From contig JAISXS010000064.1 in assembly GCA_031270385.1 (NCBI GenBank), forward strand, positions 1 through 5,183: a stretch of DNA of 5,183 nt, in the 5' to 3' direction. Under the pieces are notes generated by a model. It was not told where the DNA came from. It made no database searches and saw nothing but the letters and a program-made list of their open reading frames with translations. This document shows positions 1-5,081 of the stretch, piece after piece. The position numbers and the translations under genes are program-made. The stretch comes from Puniceicoccales bacterium (lineage in GTDB: Bacteria > Verrucomicrobiota > Verrucomicrobiia > Opitutales > JAIRKQ01). The first letter of the stretch is position 1. Each line of letters opens with the position of its first letter.

Positions 1-43
1 TTTTGGGATGAGGAGTGTGCCTTTTCTCGAGGAAGATGACTAT
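1..43 (-). repeat. Right-hand fragment of the ~100-bp palindromic repeat, cut by the window edge
   Basis: The stretch starts with TTTTGGGATGAGGAGTGTGC and ends in GAAGATGACTAT. This matches the end of the full copy at 3745-3847, where TTTTTGGAATAGGGGAGGTGC leads into CTTTTCTCGG and GAAGATGACTAT. The orientation is the same as in that copy. Only the terminal half is inside the window. The end is followed by TA (ACTA|TA|AC), as at several other copies. No coding function is seen. The match was made by eye. Confidence 0.6.
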
Positions 44-105
44 AACTCCAAGCGAAAACTTTCCTCCATCCTCCATCTCTTTGCGTCCCTTGCCGATGCC
101 ATTCA

Positions 106-155
106 GTATGCTTTTCTCGAGTAAGATGACTATATCTTTCACGAGAAAAGCATAC
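106..155. repeat. Perfect 14-bp inverted repeat made of two repeat termini facing each other
   Basis: GTATGCTTTTCTCG (106-119) is exactly complementary to CGAGAAAAGCATAC (142-155), with 22 nt between. Inside the loop, AAGAT (123-127) can pair with ATCTT (134-138). The left part (to 133, GATGACTAT) reads as the right terminus of one repeat copy whose body (about 45-105) is too diverged to align well. The right part reads as the left terminus of another, truncated copy. It could be a strong cruciform or RNA stem, but no T-run follows it, so I do not call it a terminator. Confidence 0.7.
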
Positions 156-160
156 CCTTT

Positions 161-262
161 ATAGCTGTTTCATTTGAAAGGGGCGCACTTTCCTTTATGA
201 AAAGGAAAAATCTCCCGCTAAGTATCATTGGGTAGGACGCCCCTGTCGAGTGTGACGGCTAT
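161..262 (+). repeat. Full-length diverged copy of the palindromic repeat (GGGGCG-terminus variant)
   Basis: This 102-bp copy starts ATAGCTGTTTC and ends GACGGCTAT. Its 25-nt ends are imperfect inverted repeats with 19 of 25 positions complementary. It has the same architecture as the copy at 5082-5183: terminus, a C-rich stretch, an AAAA run, then CTCCCGCTAAGTATC, which corresponds to CTTTCCGCTAAATATC. Both termini carry GGGGCG (read inward) where the other variant has AAAAGC. TA dinucleotides flank both ends (TTTA|TAGC and GCTA|TATA), as expected for insertion at TA, although TATA-containing ends make this hard to prove. Confidence 0.65.
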
Positions 263-326
263 ATAACGGGAAGATTTTCGTTTTTTTGGAATGGAGAGTG
301 TGCTTTTTTCGGGGAAGGCGATTGTA
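263..326 (-). repeat. Half copy of the palindromic repeat abutting the preceding copy
   Basis: The segment CGGGAAGATTTTCG, then seven T, then GGAATGGAGAGTGTGC, aligns with the right half of the copy at 3745-3847 (CGGAAGGATTCCCG, five T, GGAATAGGGG). It ends with a decayed terminus, GGCGATTGTA, in place of GATGACTAT. Its left half is missing or replaced by the adjoining copy at 161-262. A small hairpin followed by the T-run (267-287) is preserved here, reading on the + strand. Positions 327-454 downstream show only short palindromes, such as CGCAA-AA-TTGCG at 336-347, and no convincing gene. Confidence 0.5.
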
Positions 327-454
327 AAAAAAGTACGCAAAATTGCGATTTGAAAAAACATGTTTGCCGACGAGTCCGCTGAAGCCGTTCCACACATGCA
401 TGCGTTTGCCGGGAAAAACGACTACAAAATTTTGGAAAAATTCGACGTATTTGC

Positions 455-483
455 TTGCATTTGCAAATTTTGTGTGCTAGACT
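455..483 (+). promoter_or_regulatory. Possible promoter of the YccA/BI-1 gene
   Basis: TTGCAT (455-460) and TAGACT (478-483) are separated by 17 bp, and each matches 4 of 6 bases of the sigma-70-type consensus. A small palindrome, TTGCA-TT-TGCAA (455-466), overlaps the -35 box and could be an operator. If used, transcription would start around 490, only a few bases before the ATG at 495, giving an almost leaderless mRNA. No good Shine-Dalgarno sequence is seen before that ATG, which fits. The call rests on sequence pattern only. Confidence 0.33.
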
Positions 484-494
484 GCGGTGTAGTT

Positions 495-1226
495 ATGTGG
501 AATGATGTTTCTAATCCGATTTTATCGAGAAAAAATTTTAGGGTGTCCGATTCGGGTGAGATGGCGACAATGGCGGGTACCGTAAACCGCTGCCTGATTT
601 TACTTGGGTTGGTGTTTGCGTCTGCTGCCTTTTCCTGGGTGAGTTTGTTGGCGTCGCCTGTGGCTGTTGGTCCGAAGGTGTTGTTGTTTCTTGTCTTGGC
701 TGTGGTCACTGCTGTCGTGACGTGTGTCAAAAAAGAATGGTCCGGTATCACGGCGCCGCTCTATGCCGTGTTCGAAGGCTTGGTTTTGGGCGCTATTTCG
801 ATGGTGTTTGAGTTGGCGTATCACGGTATCGTGTTCCAGGCCGTGATGCTGACATTTGGTGTGGCGCTTGGAATGCTTCTCCTCTACAGGTCCGGTGTAA
901 TCAAAGTCACGGAGAAGTTTAAGATGGTCGTCGCGTCTGCGCTTTTTGGGATTTTCATATTCTACGCTGCAAGCTGGATTTTGTCGCTTTTCGGTGTTTC
1001 TGCCTCACTATCTTCGTCCACTAGCATCTTTGGATTGGTGTTTAGTGCGTTTGTAGTGGTCGTTGCGGCGTTGTCACTCGCTGTGGATTTTGATTTCATA
1101 GTTGAGGTTTCGGACAGTGGCCTACCAAAGTATATGTCGTGGTTTGCGGCATTTGGGTTGATGGTAGGACTGGTTTATTTATATGTTCAAATCTTGCATT
1201 TGCTTGCTAAACTGAGGGATAGGTAG
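495..1226 (+). CDS. YccA/Bax inhibitor-1 family multi-pass membrane protein (COG4760 type)
   Basis: This is a 243-residue integral membrane protein of the Bax inhibitor-1/YccA superfamily, the COG4760-like branch. Seven hydrophobic segments are visible at about residues 31-53, 61-77, 89-109, 113-131, 142-166, 174-198 and 213-237. Family-like signatures include the N-terminal SNPILSR, APLYAVFEGLVLGAIS (87-102), LLLYRSGVIKVTEKF (128-142), AVDFDF (196-201, with acidic residues D198 and D200), and the C-terminal PKYMSWFAAFGLMVGLVYLY followed by LLAKLRDR. Relatives in the superfamily are linked to membrane calcium leak or protease regulation, but the role of this branch is not established. The frame stays open upstream to an ATG at 360. 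I chose 495 because SNPxLSR is the conserved N terminus of the family and the extra 45 residues look non-coding. No strong ribosome binding site precedes 495. The gene stands alone, with its own terminator 29 bp after the stop. Confidence in the family is high and in the function low. Confidence 0.9.
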   Translation: MWNDVSNPILSRKNFRVSDSGEMATMAGTVNRCLILLGLVFASAAFSWVSLLASPVAVGPKVLLFLVLAVVTAVVTCVKKEWSGITAPLYAVFEGLVLGAISMVFELAYHGIVFQAVMLTFGVALGMLLLYRSGVIKVTEKFKMVVASALFGIFIFYAASWILSLFGVSASLSSSTSIFGLVFSAFVVVVAALSLAVDFDFIVEVSDSGLPKYMSWFAAFGLMVGLVYLYVQILHLLAKLRDR

Positions 1227-1254
1227 GAAGTGTGCTTTTCAGTTTCCTATGCTG

Positions 1255-1283
1255 CGGCCGGTGGAGTTCGGCCGTTTTTTTTT
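1255..1283 (+). terminator. Intrinsic terminator of the YccA/BI-1 gene
   Basis: CGGCCG (1255-1260) pairs with CGGCCG (1269-1274) around an 8-nt loop, GTGGAGTT, and is directly followed by nine T (1275-1283). This is a textbook rho-independent terminator. It separates the membrane protein gene from the folate operon. Confidence 0.88.
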
Positions 1284-1311
1284 GCAATGGCGAAATTTCT
1301 CAAGGATAGGT

Positions 1312-1395
1312 GTAGCCGTCACATTTGAAAAGAGCGCTTTGGTTATTTCATGTGAAATAGGATGAATGTCGTTGCTTTTTTAAGGAAAGTATATT
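1312..1395 (+). repeat. Degenerate copy of the palindromic repeat in the folate operon leader
   Basis: GTAGCCGTCACATTTGAAAA (1312-1331) followed by GAGCGC closely resembles the two termini of the copy at 161-262. About 60 bp on, TTGCTTTTTTAAGGAAAGTAT (1372-1392) resembles the opposite terminus (TGCTTTTCTCAAG-AAGAC-ACTAT) seen at 5162-5183 and, inverted, at 3745-3769. The interior is short and does not align, apart from a separate palindrome, ATTTCA-TG-TGAAAT (1345-1358). The right end includes TATATT (1390-1395), a possible -10 box for the folate operon, but no matching -35 box lies at the usual distance. The left end is reasonably clear and the right end is tentative. Confidence 0.42.
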
Positions 1396-1508
1396 AAAAA
1401 GTACAAACAGAGAAGGAGCGATATCACAAAATTTTTTAGACGGGAGAAAAATTTTTCAGTTGAATGTCCTTGCAAATACCAAACGGAGGGATCATATTTC
1501 GGGCGGTG

Positions 1509-2090
1509 ATGGATGTTGACATGGTCGCAGCCGGTGTTGAGATGATACTCCGAGGAATCGGTGAGGATGTGTCACGGAGGGACCTTGTCCACACGCCAAA
1601 GCGAGTGGCAAAGATCTGGGAAACTTTCTTCGCTGCGCAAGAAGTTTCAGACGAGGAGTTGTTGAATCGCGCCTTCGTTGCGGAAGAATATGATGATTTT
1701 GTTGTTGTGAAAAACATACAATTTTCATCGTTTTGCGAACACCACTTGCTCCCATTTTTCGGTAAAATTTCAGTGGCGTATATACCGAAAGACGGTGTGG
1801 TCGTCGGAATAAGCAAGCTTGTGCGCGTCGTTGACAAATATTCCAAGCGACTGCAGTTGCAAGAAAGGCTAACCAAGCAAATCCTCGACGCGATTGCAAA
1901 AAATATCTCCAATGACGGTATCCTCGTGATCGCCTCCGCTCAGCACATGTGTATGGCGATGCGAGGCGTCATGCAGCCAGGAAGTGAAACGGTAACACGC
2001 GCGATGTCCGGGAAATTCCTATCCGACGGAAACATTGTTTTGGGCGCACAGCAATTAATTTTCGGATCAAATGGGAAGAAATTTCAATGA
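1509..2090 (+). CDS. folE: GTP cyclohydrolase I
   Basis: This enzyme converts GTP to 7,8-dihydroneopterin triphosphate plus formate, the first step of folate (and tetrahydrobiopterin or queuosine precursor) synthesis, as a cytosolic homodecamer. From this start it has 193 residues, close to the Bacillus enzyme. HTPKRVAKIWETFF (28-41) is the family's N-domain signature. CEHHLLPFFGK (76-86) carries zinc ligands C76 and H79 and catalytic H78. AYIPKDGVVVGISKL (90-104) is followed by QLQERLT (116-122) with E119, then AQHMCMAMRG (144-153) with H146 and the third zinc ligand C148. All catalytic residues are present, so this is the zinc-dependent type I enzyme. The start is uncertain: an in-frame ATG at 1464 and a GTG at 1506 are alternatives. 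A good GGAGGG (1485-1490) lies 15-18 nt before 1506/1509, further than usual. I prefer 1509 because the N terminus then lines up with homologues. It is the first gene of the folate operon and overlaps folP by 20 nt. Confidence 0.93.
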   Translation: MDVDMVAAGVEMILRGIGEDVSRRDLVHTPKRVAKIWETFFAAQEVSDEELLNRAFVAEEYDDFVVVKNIQFSSFCEHHLLPFFGKISVAYIPKDGVVVGISKLVRVVDKYSKRLQLQERLTKQILDAIAKNISNDGILVIASAQHMCMAMRGVMQPGSETVTRAMSGKFLSDGNIVLGAQQLIFGSNGKKFQ

Positions 2091-2904
2091 CGTTGTTTTA
2101 CCGTGCGCGATGGGAATTCTTAACGTTACGCCGGATTCGTTCTCAGATGGCGGAAAATTTTTCGATGGCGATTGTGAAAATTCGTGTACAAAACTAAAGG
2201 CTGAAGCCCGTCTCAACGAAATAATCAGCGAAGGAGCGTCCGTCGTCGATATTGGCGGAGAATCCACAAAACCAGATGCGCAATCAATTAATGCCAAGGA
2301 TGAATGGCGACGCATCTCACATATTGTAAAGATCGCCACCAAAAGCGACAAAGTCGCTGTCTCCGTAGATACATACCACCTGGAAACCGCGCAATTGGCT
2401 TTAGAGAGCGGCGTGAACATAGTAAACGACGTTTGTGGAACATGGCATTTTGAGGAGATGGTGAAACTTTTGAAAAACTTTGATAGTCACCTAATCGTCA
2501 CTCATAACTGCAGGAACGATGAGTCCTTCGCCGGTATTTTCGACCCCGTTGCGGCAATAATTTCGGAGTTCGAAAAAATTTTCCTCACTGCAAAAGCCAT
2601 GAAATTCGATTTCAGTAGAATAATTCTTGACCCTGGCATAGGATTCGGAAAGACTGCACAGCAGAATTCGGAAATTTTCAAAAGAATCGGTGAGATATGC
2701 GAGACATTTCCGAATCCTGTGGTTTGCGCGACGTCAATGAAGTCATTTCTTCAGCAGGTCGTTGGAAACAGTCGTGCGAAATTGTCCGCCGCCACGATCG
2801 CAACTACCGTGGAGGGATTTCGCCGTGGATGTAAAATTTTCCGTGTCCATGAGATTTTGGAAAATCTTGCGGCATTGAAATTCGCGGAACATACGAATGG
2901 ATGA
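2071..2904 (+). CDS. folP: Dihydropteroate synthase
   Basis: This enzyme condenses 6-hydroxymethyl-7,8-dihydropterin pyrophosphate with p-aminobenzoate to give 7,8-dihydropteroate; it is the sulfonamide target. At 277 residues it is a full-length TIM-barrel enzyme. Loop 1 is MGILNVTPDSFSDGG (14-28), with N18. Loop 2 is GGESTKPD (62-69). SVDT (98-101) carries D100, and VNDV (118-121) carries N119. LDPGIGFGK (186-194) carries D187 and K194, and the C-terminal RVHE (258-261) carries R258 and H260. Three places differ from the usual consensus. TRPG is TKPD (66-69). The SRKS pterin-binding motif is SMKS (222-225), keeping the Lys and losing the Arg. The usual MHM-type segment is VTHNC (143-147). 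I judge the gene functional because the main ligands remain. The ATG at 2071 lies inside the end of folE with only a weak upstream ribosome binding site, suggesting translational coupling. The next ATG (2110) would cut into loop 1. Confidence 0.93.
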   Translation: MGRNFNDVVLPCAMGILNVTPDSFSDGGKFFDGDCENSCTKLKAEARLNEIISEGASVVDIGGESTKPDAQSINAKDEWRRISHIVKIATKSDKVAVSVDTYHLETAQLALESGVNIVNDVCGTWHFEEMVKLLKNFDSHLIVTHNCRNDESFAGIFDPVAAIISEFEKIFLTAKAMKFDFSRIILDPGIGFGKTAQQNSEIFKRIGEICETFPNPVVCATSMKSFLQQVVGNSRAKLSAATIATTVEGFRRGCKIFRVHEILENLAALKFAEHTNG

Positions 2905-3271
2905 TAAAATTTTCATAAATGACATAGAAATTTTTGCAAAACATGGCCTGTTGCCGATGGAAAAGCTCAATCGGCAAAAATTTTTGGTGTCGGTTCGTGC
3001 CAAATTCGATGCCTCAATGGCAAAGGTTTCCGACAATATCTCGCACACTGTCGATTATTCAGAGTTGCTTGATGCAGTCGTCCATGCTGTGGAAAATTCA
3101 TCGTTCAACCTAATCGAACGACTTAGCAACCACATCGCCCACGAAGTATTTGAAAAATTTCGACTCATAACATGTTTGGAAGTAATCGTGAAAAAATTTC
3201 CAGACAGCATGGTAAACAGAAAATTTTCTACAATCGGATTTTCATCAACATTTGTGAGAAATGAAAAATAA
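2897..3271 (+). CDS. folB: Dihydroneopterin aldolase
   Basis: This enzyme cleaves 7,8-dihydroneopterin to 6-hydroxymethyl-7,8-dihydropterin and glycolaldehyde, feeding FolK. At 124 residues it has the normal family length. It opens with IFINDIEIFAKHGLLPME (5-22), which has the family's HG motif. Using the numbering of the Staphylococcus aureus enzyme, the active-site residues fall at identical positions: E22, Y54 (TVDYSEL), E74 (NLIERLS) and K100 (EVIVKKF). The start overlaps the folP stop by 8 nt, with GCGGAA (2884-2889) seven bases upstream as a plausible ribosome binding site. Its place between folP and folK makes aldolase far more likely than the related dihydroneopterin triphosphate epimerase (FolX). 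Confidence 0.93.
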   Translation: MDDKIFINDIEIFAKHGLLPMEKLNRQKFLVSVRAKFDASMAKVSDNISHTVDYSELLDAVVHAVENSSFNLIERLSNHIAHEVFEKFRLITCLEVIVKKFPDSMVNRKFSTIGFSSTFVRNEK

Positions 3272-3761
3272 TGCATACCTCTCCATCGGCAGCAACCTCG
3301 GCGACCGCCTACGCTTCATAGAATCCGCAATTGAGATGCTCAAAATGGAAAATATGCGGGTGGAAAAATTTTCCAGCGTCTACGAAACCGAGCCACAGAA
3401 CGTCCGCGAGCAACCAAAGTTCCTAAATTGCGTACTTGGGATCGAAACTGACATCGACGCCCATCAACTGCTCGAGGTTTGCAAAAAAATCGAAAAAATC
3501 ATCGGAAAAAACAAAACGATTGCCTTTGGGCCAAGGAATATCGATATCGATATTTTAACATTCAACGACGAAAACATATTGTCGCCAACGCTGGTAATTC
3601 CACATCCGCGCATGCATGAGCGGAATTTCGTACTAACGCCGTTGAAGGAAATCGCACCGGACTTCAAAGTCAACGGCCAATTAATCGATGCCCTTTTAGA
3701 AAGGTGCAGTGACCAATCGGTTGTTCACTTCAAAAAAACAAATTATAGTTGTCTTGCTTGA
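3261..3761 (+). CDS. folK: 2-amino-4-hydroxy-6-hydroxymethyldihydropteridine pyrophosphokinase (HPPK)
   Basis: This enzyme transfers pyrophosphate from ATP to 6-hydroxymethyl-7,8-dihydropterin, making the FolP substrate. It has 166 residues, slightly longer than the E. coli enzyme (159). AYLSIGSNLGDR (5-16) is the N-terminal signature, followed by YETEPQ (41-46) and QPKFLN (51-56). GPRNIDIDIL (90-99) carries R92 and the two magnesium ligands D95 and D97. IPHPRMHERNFVLTPLKEIAP (113-133) carries H115, R121 and F123. These numbers coincide with those of E. coli. Catalytic loop 3 (82-92) is unusual: the Arg residues common there are Lys or absent (GKNKTIAFGPR), and the usual aromatic is F89 instead of Trp. 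The gene overlaps folB by 11 nt and ends the operon. The last five codons and the stop lie inside a repeat element starting at 3745, so the original C terminus has probably been replaced beyond the conserved fold. Confidence 0.93.
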   Translation: MKNNAYLSIGSNLGDRLRFIESAIEMLKMENMRVEKFSSVYETEPQNVREQPKFLNCVLGIETDIDAHQLLEVCKKIEKIIGKNKTIAFGPRNIDIDILTFNDENILSPTLVIPHPRMHERNFVLTPLKEIAPDFKVNGQLIDALLERCSDQSVVHFKKTNYSCLA

Positions 3762-3847
3762 GAAAAGCATTCTAATCTAACGATATTTAGCGGAAGGATT
3801 CCCGTTTTTGGAATAGGGGAGGTGCTTTTCTCGGTGAAGATGACTAT
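3745..3847 (-). repeat. Full-length copy of the palindromic repeat (AAAAGC variant), overlapping the folK 3' end
   Basis: This 103-bp element has 25-nt imperfect terminal inverted repeats. ATAGTTGTCTTG (3745-3756) and following bases pair with the end at 3823-3847, with 19 of 25 positions complementary and GAGAAAAGCA shared exactly by both arms. It is inverted relative to the copy at 5082-5183. The two align over their whole length by eye with a few mismatches and about three single-base indels. The core TTCCGCTAAATATCGT is identical (reverse strand of 3776-3801 region). It encodes no protein. Its left end is flanked by TA, while the right flank is TG. Size, inverted ends, copy number and TA preference suggest a MITE, probably moved by a Tc1/mariner- or IS630-like transposase, but no such gene is in the window. 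Confidence 0.8.
3791..3809 (+). terminator. Weak hairpin plus T-run inside the repeat, possible folate operon terminator
   Basis: GGAA (3792-3795) and TTCC (3799-3802) form a short stem around GGA, and C3791/G3804 can extend it past a one-base bulge. TTTTT (3805-3809) follows at once. It lies 30 bp after the folK stop and is the only terminator-like structure there. Comparable hairpin plus T-run arrangements occur in the copies at 267-287 (+) and at 5139-5121 (reading on -, GGAA-AGAT-TTCC, AC, then TTTTT). The stem is short, so termination may be partial, or the wider stem formed by the repeat ends may help. Confidence 0.4.
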
Positions 3848-3908
3848 GCAAATTCTAGATCGACATAAATCTCCCCATTGCATGTGGATGTCGAGTTATT
3901 GCGATTGG

Positions 3909-4007
3909 ATAGCCACCACACTCGACAAGGATTTTGCCCAACGACATTTGGCGGAAAAATTCTCTCTTTCACGAAGAAAACACGCCCTTTCCAAGCGAAA
4001 TGATAAA
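3909..4007 (-). repeat. Diverged near-full-length copy of the palindromic repeat (GGGGCG-like variant)
   Basis: ATAGCCACCACACTCGACA (3909-3927) closely matches the reverse complement of the right end of the copy at 161-262 (ATAGCCGTCACACTCGACA). It continues through CCCAACGACATTTGGCGG, matching that copy's CCCAATGATACTTAGCGG. It finishes with CACGCCCTTTCCAAGCGAAATGATAA, corresponding to GCGCCCCTTTCAAATGAAACAGCTAT. The total length (about 99 bp) is like the other copies. The right end is decayed. It lies in the convergent gap between folK and the pilin gene. Short open frames across 3822-4070 only read through these repeats and are not called as genes. Confidence 0.62.
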
Positions 4008-4045
4008 GAACCACATCACCAAAACACGTACAGGGTCGACAAATC

Positions 4046-4936
4046 CTACTTTTTTTCAAAAACTATATAAACTTTGGAAACCAGGCCAAATTTCCCAAGT
4101 GCCATTAGTGTTGTAAAATTGTGCTGCGTACACGCCAACGGAACACTAGTGGTCCATTTGCGACATACAGCGTTAGCGCCCCTGCTATGCCCATACGGAA
4201 ACATCAATTTATTGTCGAAAAAATTAGAGCCGGGAATATCCCCGTACTTCCATTTGAACACTGGTCGCAGGTATACATTCTTGATGTAATTATCAATGAA
4301 AATTCCATATCTCATAACTGTAATACCACTACCATTATTGGCAATTTTATTGAGGTATTCCCATTTGATGCAAAGGCGATCGGCTTCTTTTTCCTCATCT
4401 TCGCCATATATGTATTTAATCTTAGAGTCGTTATTGTCGCCTTTTTTTCCAAAGATAATTTCAACGACCACAGGGCCTTTCTCGCTAGACTCCGACATCC
4501 CCTTCATGAAAGGGGTAGCCTCTGGCAATACAAAACTCAAATAGTGCGAAACCTTCCTCCCAGTTTGGGATGATTCCAATATATCGGTCACGCCTTCCAA
4601 ATCAAACGTACTCTCTTGACACCTGCGGAGAGTAAGATCTTCGTTGAAAAAAAATCTAGAACTCTGAGTGCCAGCATTATTATGAGCATACCCAAATGTC
4701 TCATAATTATCGATGAAATCCCTGGAAGCGATCGCTTCTGTAATTTGACTAAGTATAAAATTGTATTCTTTTTTAGTGTTCGACTTGTTCATCACAGAGA
4801 AGTATTTCTCGGAAAATACGAACTCAGACATTGTTCGGACAACCACCAATAGCACGATGATAGAAACAGAAGTCGCATATAGCAGCTCAATTATAAAAAA
4901 TCCAGCATTCGAATGTTTTAAAAATTTTAAAGACAT
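4046..4936 (-). CDS. Prepilin-type N-terminal methylation protein, minor pseudopilin-like (PilW/GspJ/ComGF-like)
   Basis: This is a 296-residue protein with a classic class III (type IV pilin) signal: a short basic leader (K4, K7) ending at G12, a cut before F13, E17 at position +5 of the mature protein, and a hydrophobic helix from 13 to about 33 (FFIIELLYATSVSIIVLLVVV). A prepilin peptidase should process it, and the mature protein would be inner-membrane anchored or built into a pilus or type II secretion pseudopilus. The long soluble part (about 35-296) is not recognised. It has four Cys (106, 189, 258, 269) that could form disulfides outside the cytoplasm, and a charged GEDEEKEADR stretch (178-187). 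Size and helix fit the minor pilins of the PilW/GspJ kind, but I cannot assign an orthologue. No other pilus gene is present, so it is an orphan in this window. The ATG at 4936 is the first after an in-frame stop. The ribosome binding site is weak. Confidence 0.78.
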   Translation of the reverse strand: MSLKFLKHSNAGFFIIELLYATSVSIIVLLVVVRTMSEFVFSEKYFSVMNKSNTKKEYNFILSQITEAIASRDFIDNYETFGYAHNNAGTQSSRFFFNEDLTLRRCQESTFDLEGVTDILESSQTGRKVSHYLSFVLPEATPFMKGMSESSEKGPVVVEIIFGKKGDNNDSKIKYIYGEDEEKEADRLCIKWEYLNKIANNGSGITVMRYGIFIDNYIKNVYLRPVFKWKYGDIPGSNFFDNKLMFPYGHSRGANAVCRKWTTSVPLACTQHNFTTLMALGKFGLVSKVYIVFEKK

Positions 4937-4998
4937 AACACGCTCAATGAGTCAATCACACCACACTCCGAAAACAAACACCCATGACCATTGGGACC

Positions 4999-5026
4999 AC
5001 TCTACATACAATGAGTTAATTGTCAA
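4999..5026 (-). promoter_or_regulatory. Probable promoter of the pilin-like gene
   Basis: On the minus strand a perfect TTGACA -35 box (5026-5021) is followed after 16 bp by TAGAGT (5004-4999), matching 4 of 6 bases of the -10 consensus. Transcription would begin near 4992, giving a leader of about 55 nt before the ATG. An 11-bp word, CAATGAGTYAA, occurs once in the spacer (5009-5019) and again just upstream of the start codon (4945-4955), which may be a regulator site. Confidence 0.5.
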
Positions 5027-5081
5027 GAAAAAACAAAACTTAGATAGGATATCATAGTTATTCTAAAAATTGGTGATTCTT

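Noticed and set aside
1..330. CRISPR array or tandem repeat array
   Set aside because: The repeated words occur in both orientations, at irregular spacing and with heavy divergence. They are ends of a dispersed palindromic element, not direct repeats with unique spacers.
360..494. In-frame upstream extension of the YccA/BI-1 protein from an ATG at 360
   Set aside because: It has no ribosome binding site, the extra residues are not membrane-like or family-like, and the conserved SNPILSR N terminus begins just after the ATG at 495.
1227..1250. Another repeat terminus after the YccA/BI-1 stop (GTGTGCTTTTC)
   Set aside because: Only about 11 bases match the repeat end, and the rest of the terminus is absent, so chance is an adequate explanation.
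1284..1508. Riboswitch (for example tetrahydrofolate) before folE
   Set aside because: I could not find the conserved core or a convincing multi-stem structure. The visible signals are a degenerate repeat and one small palindrome at 1345-1358.
3822..4116. Small proteins on the + strand between folK and the pilin gene
   Set aside because: The frames run through repeat termini, have low-complexity, unconserved-looking products, and lack convincing ribosome binding sites.
4074..5057. Several + strand open frames opposite the pilin gene
   Set aside because: They lie antisense to a clear prepilin gene with a canonical signal and promoter. Their products show no recognisable features.
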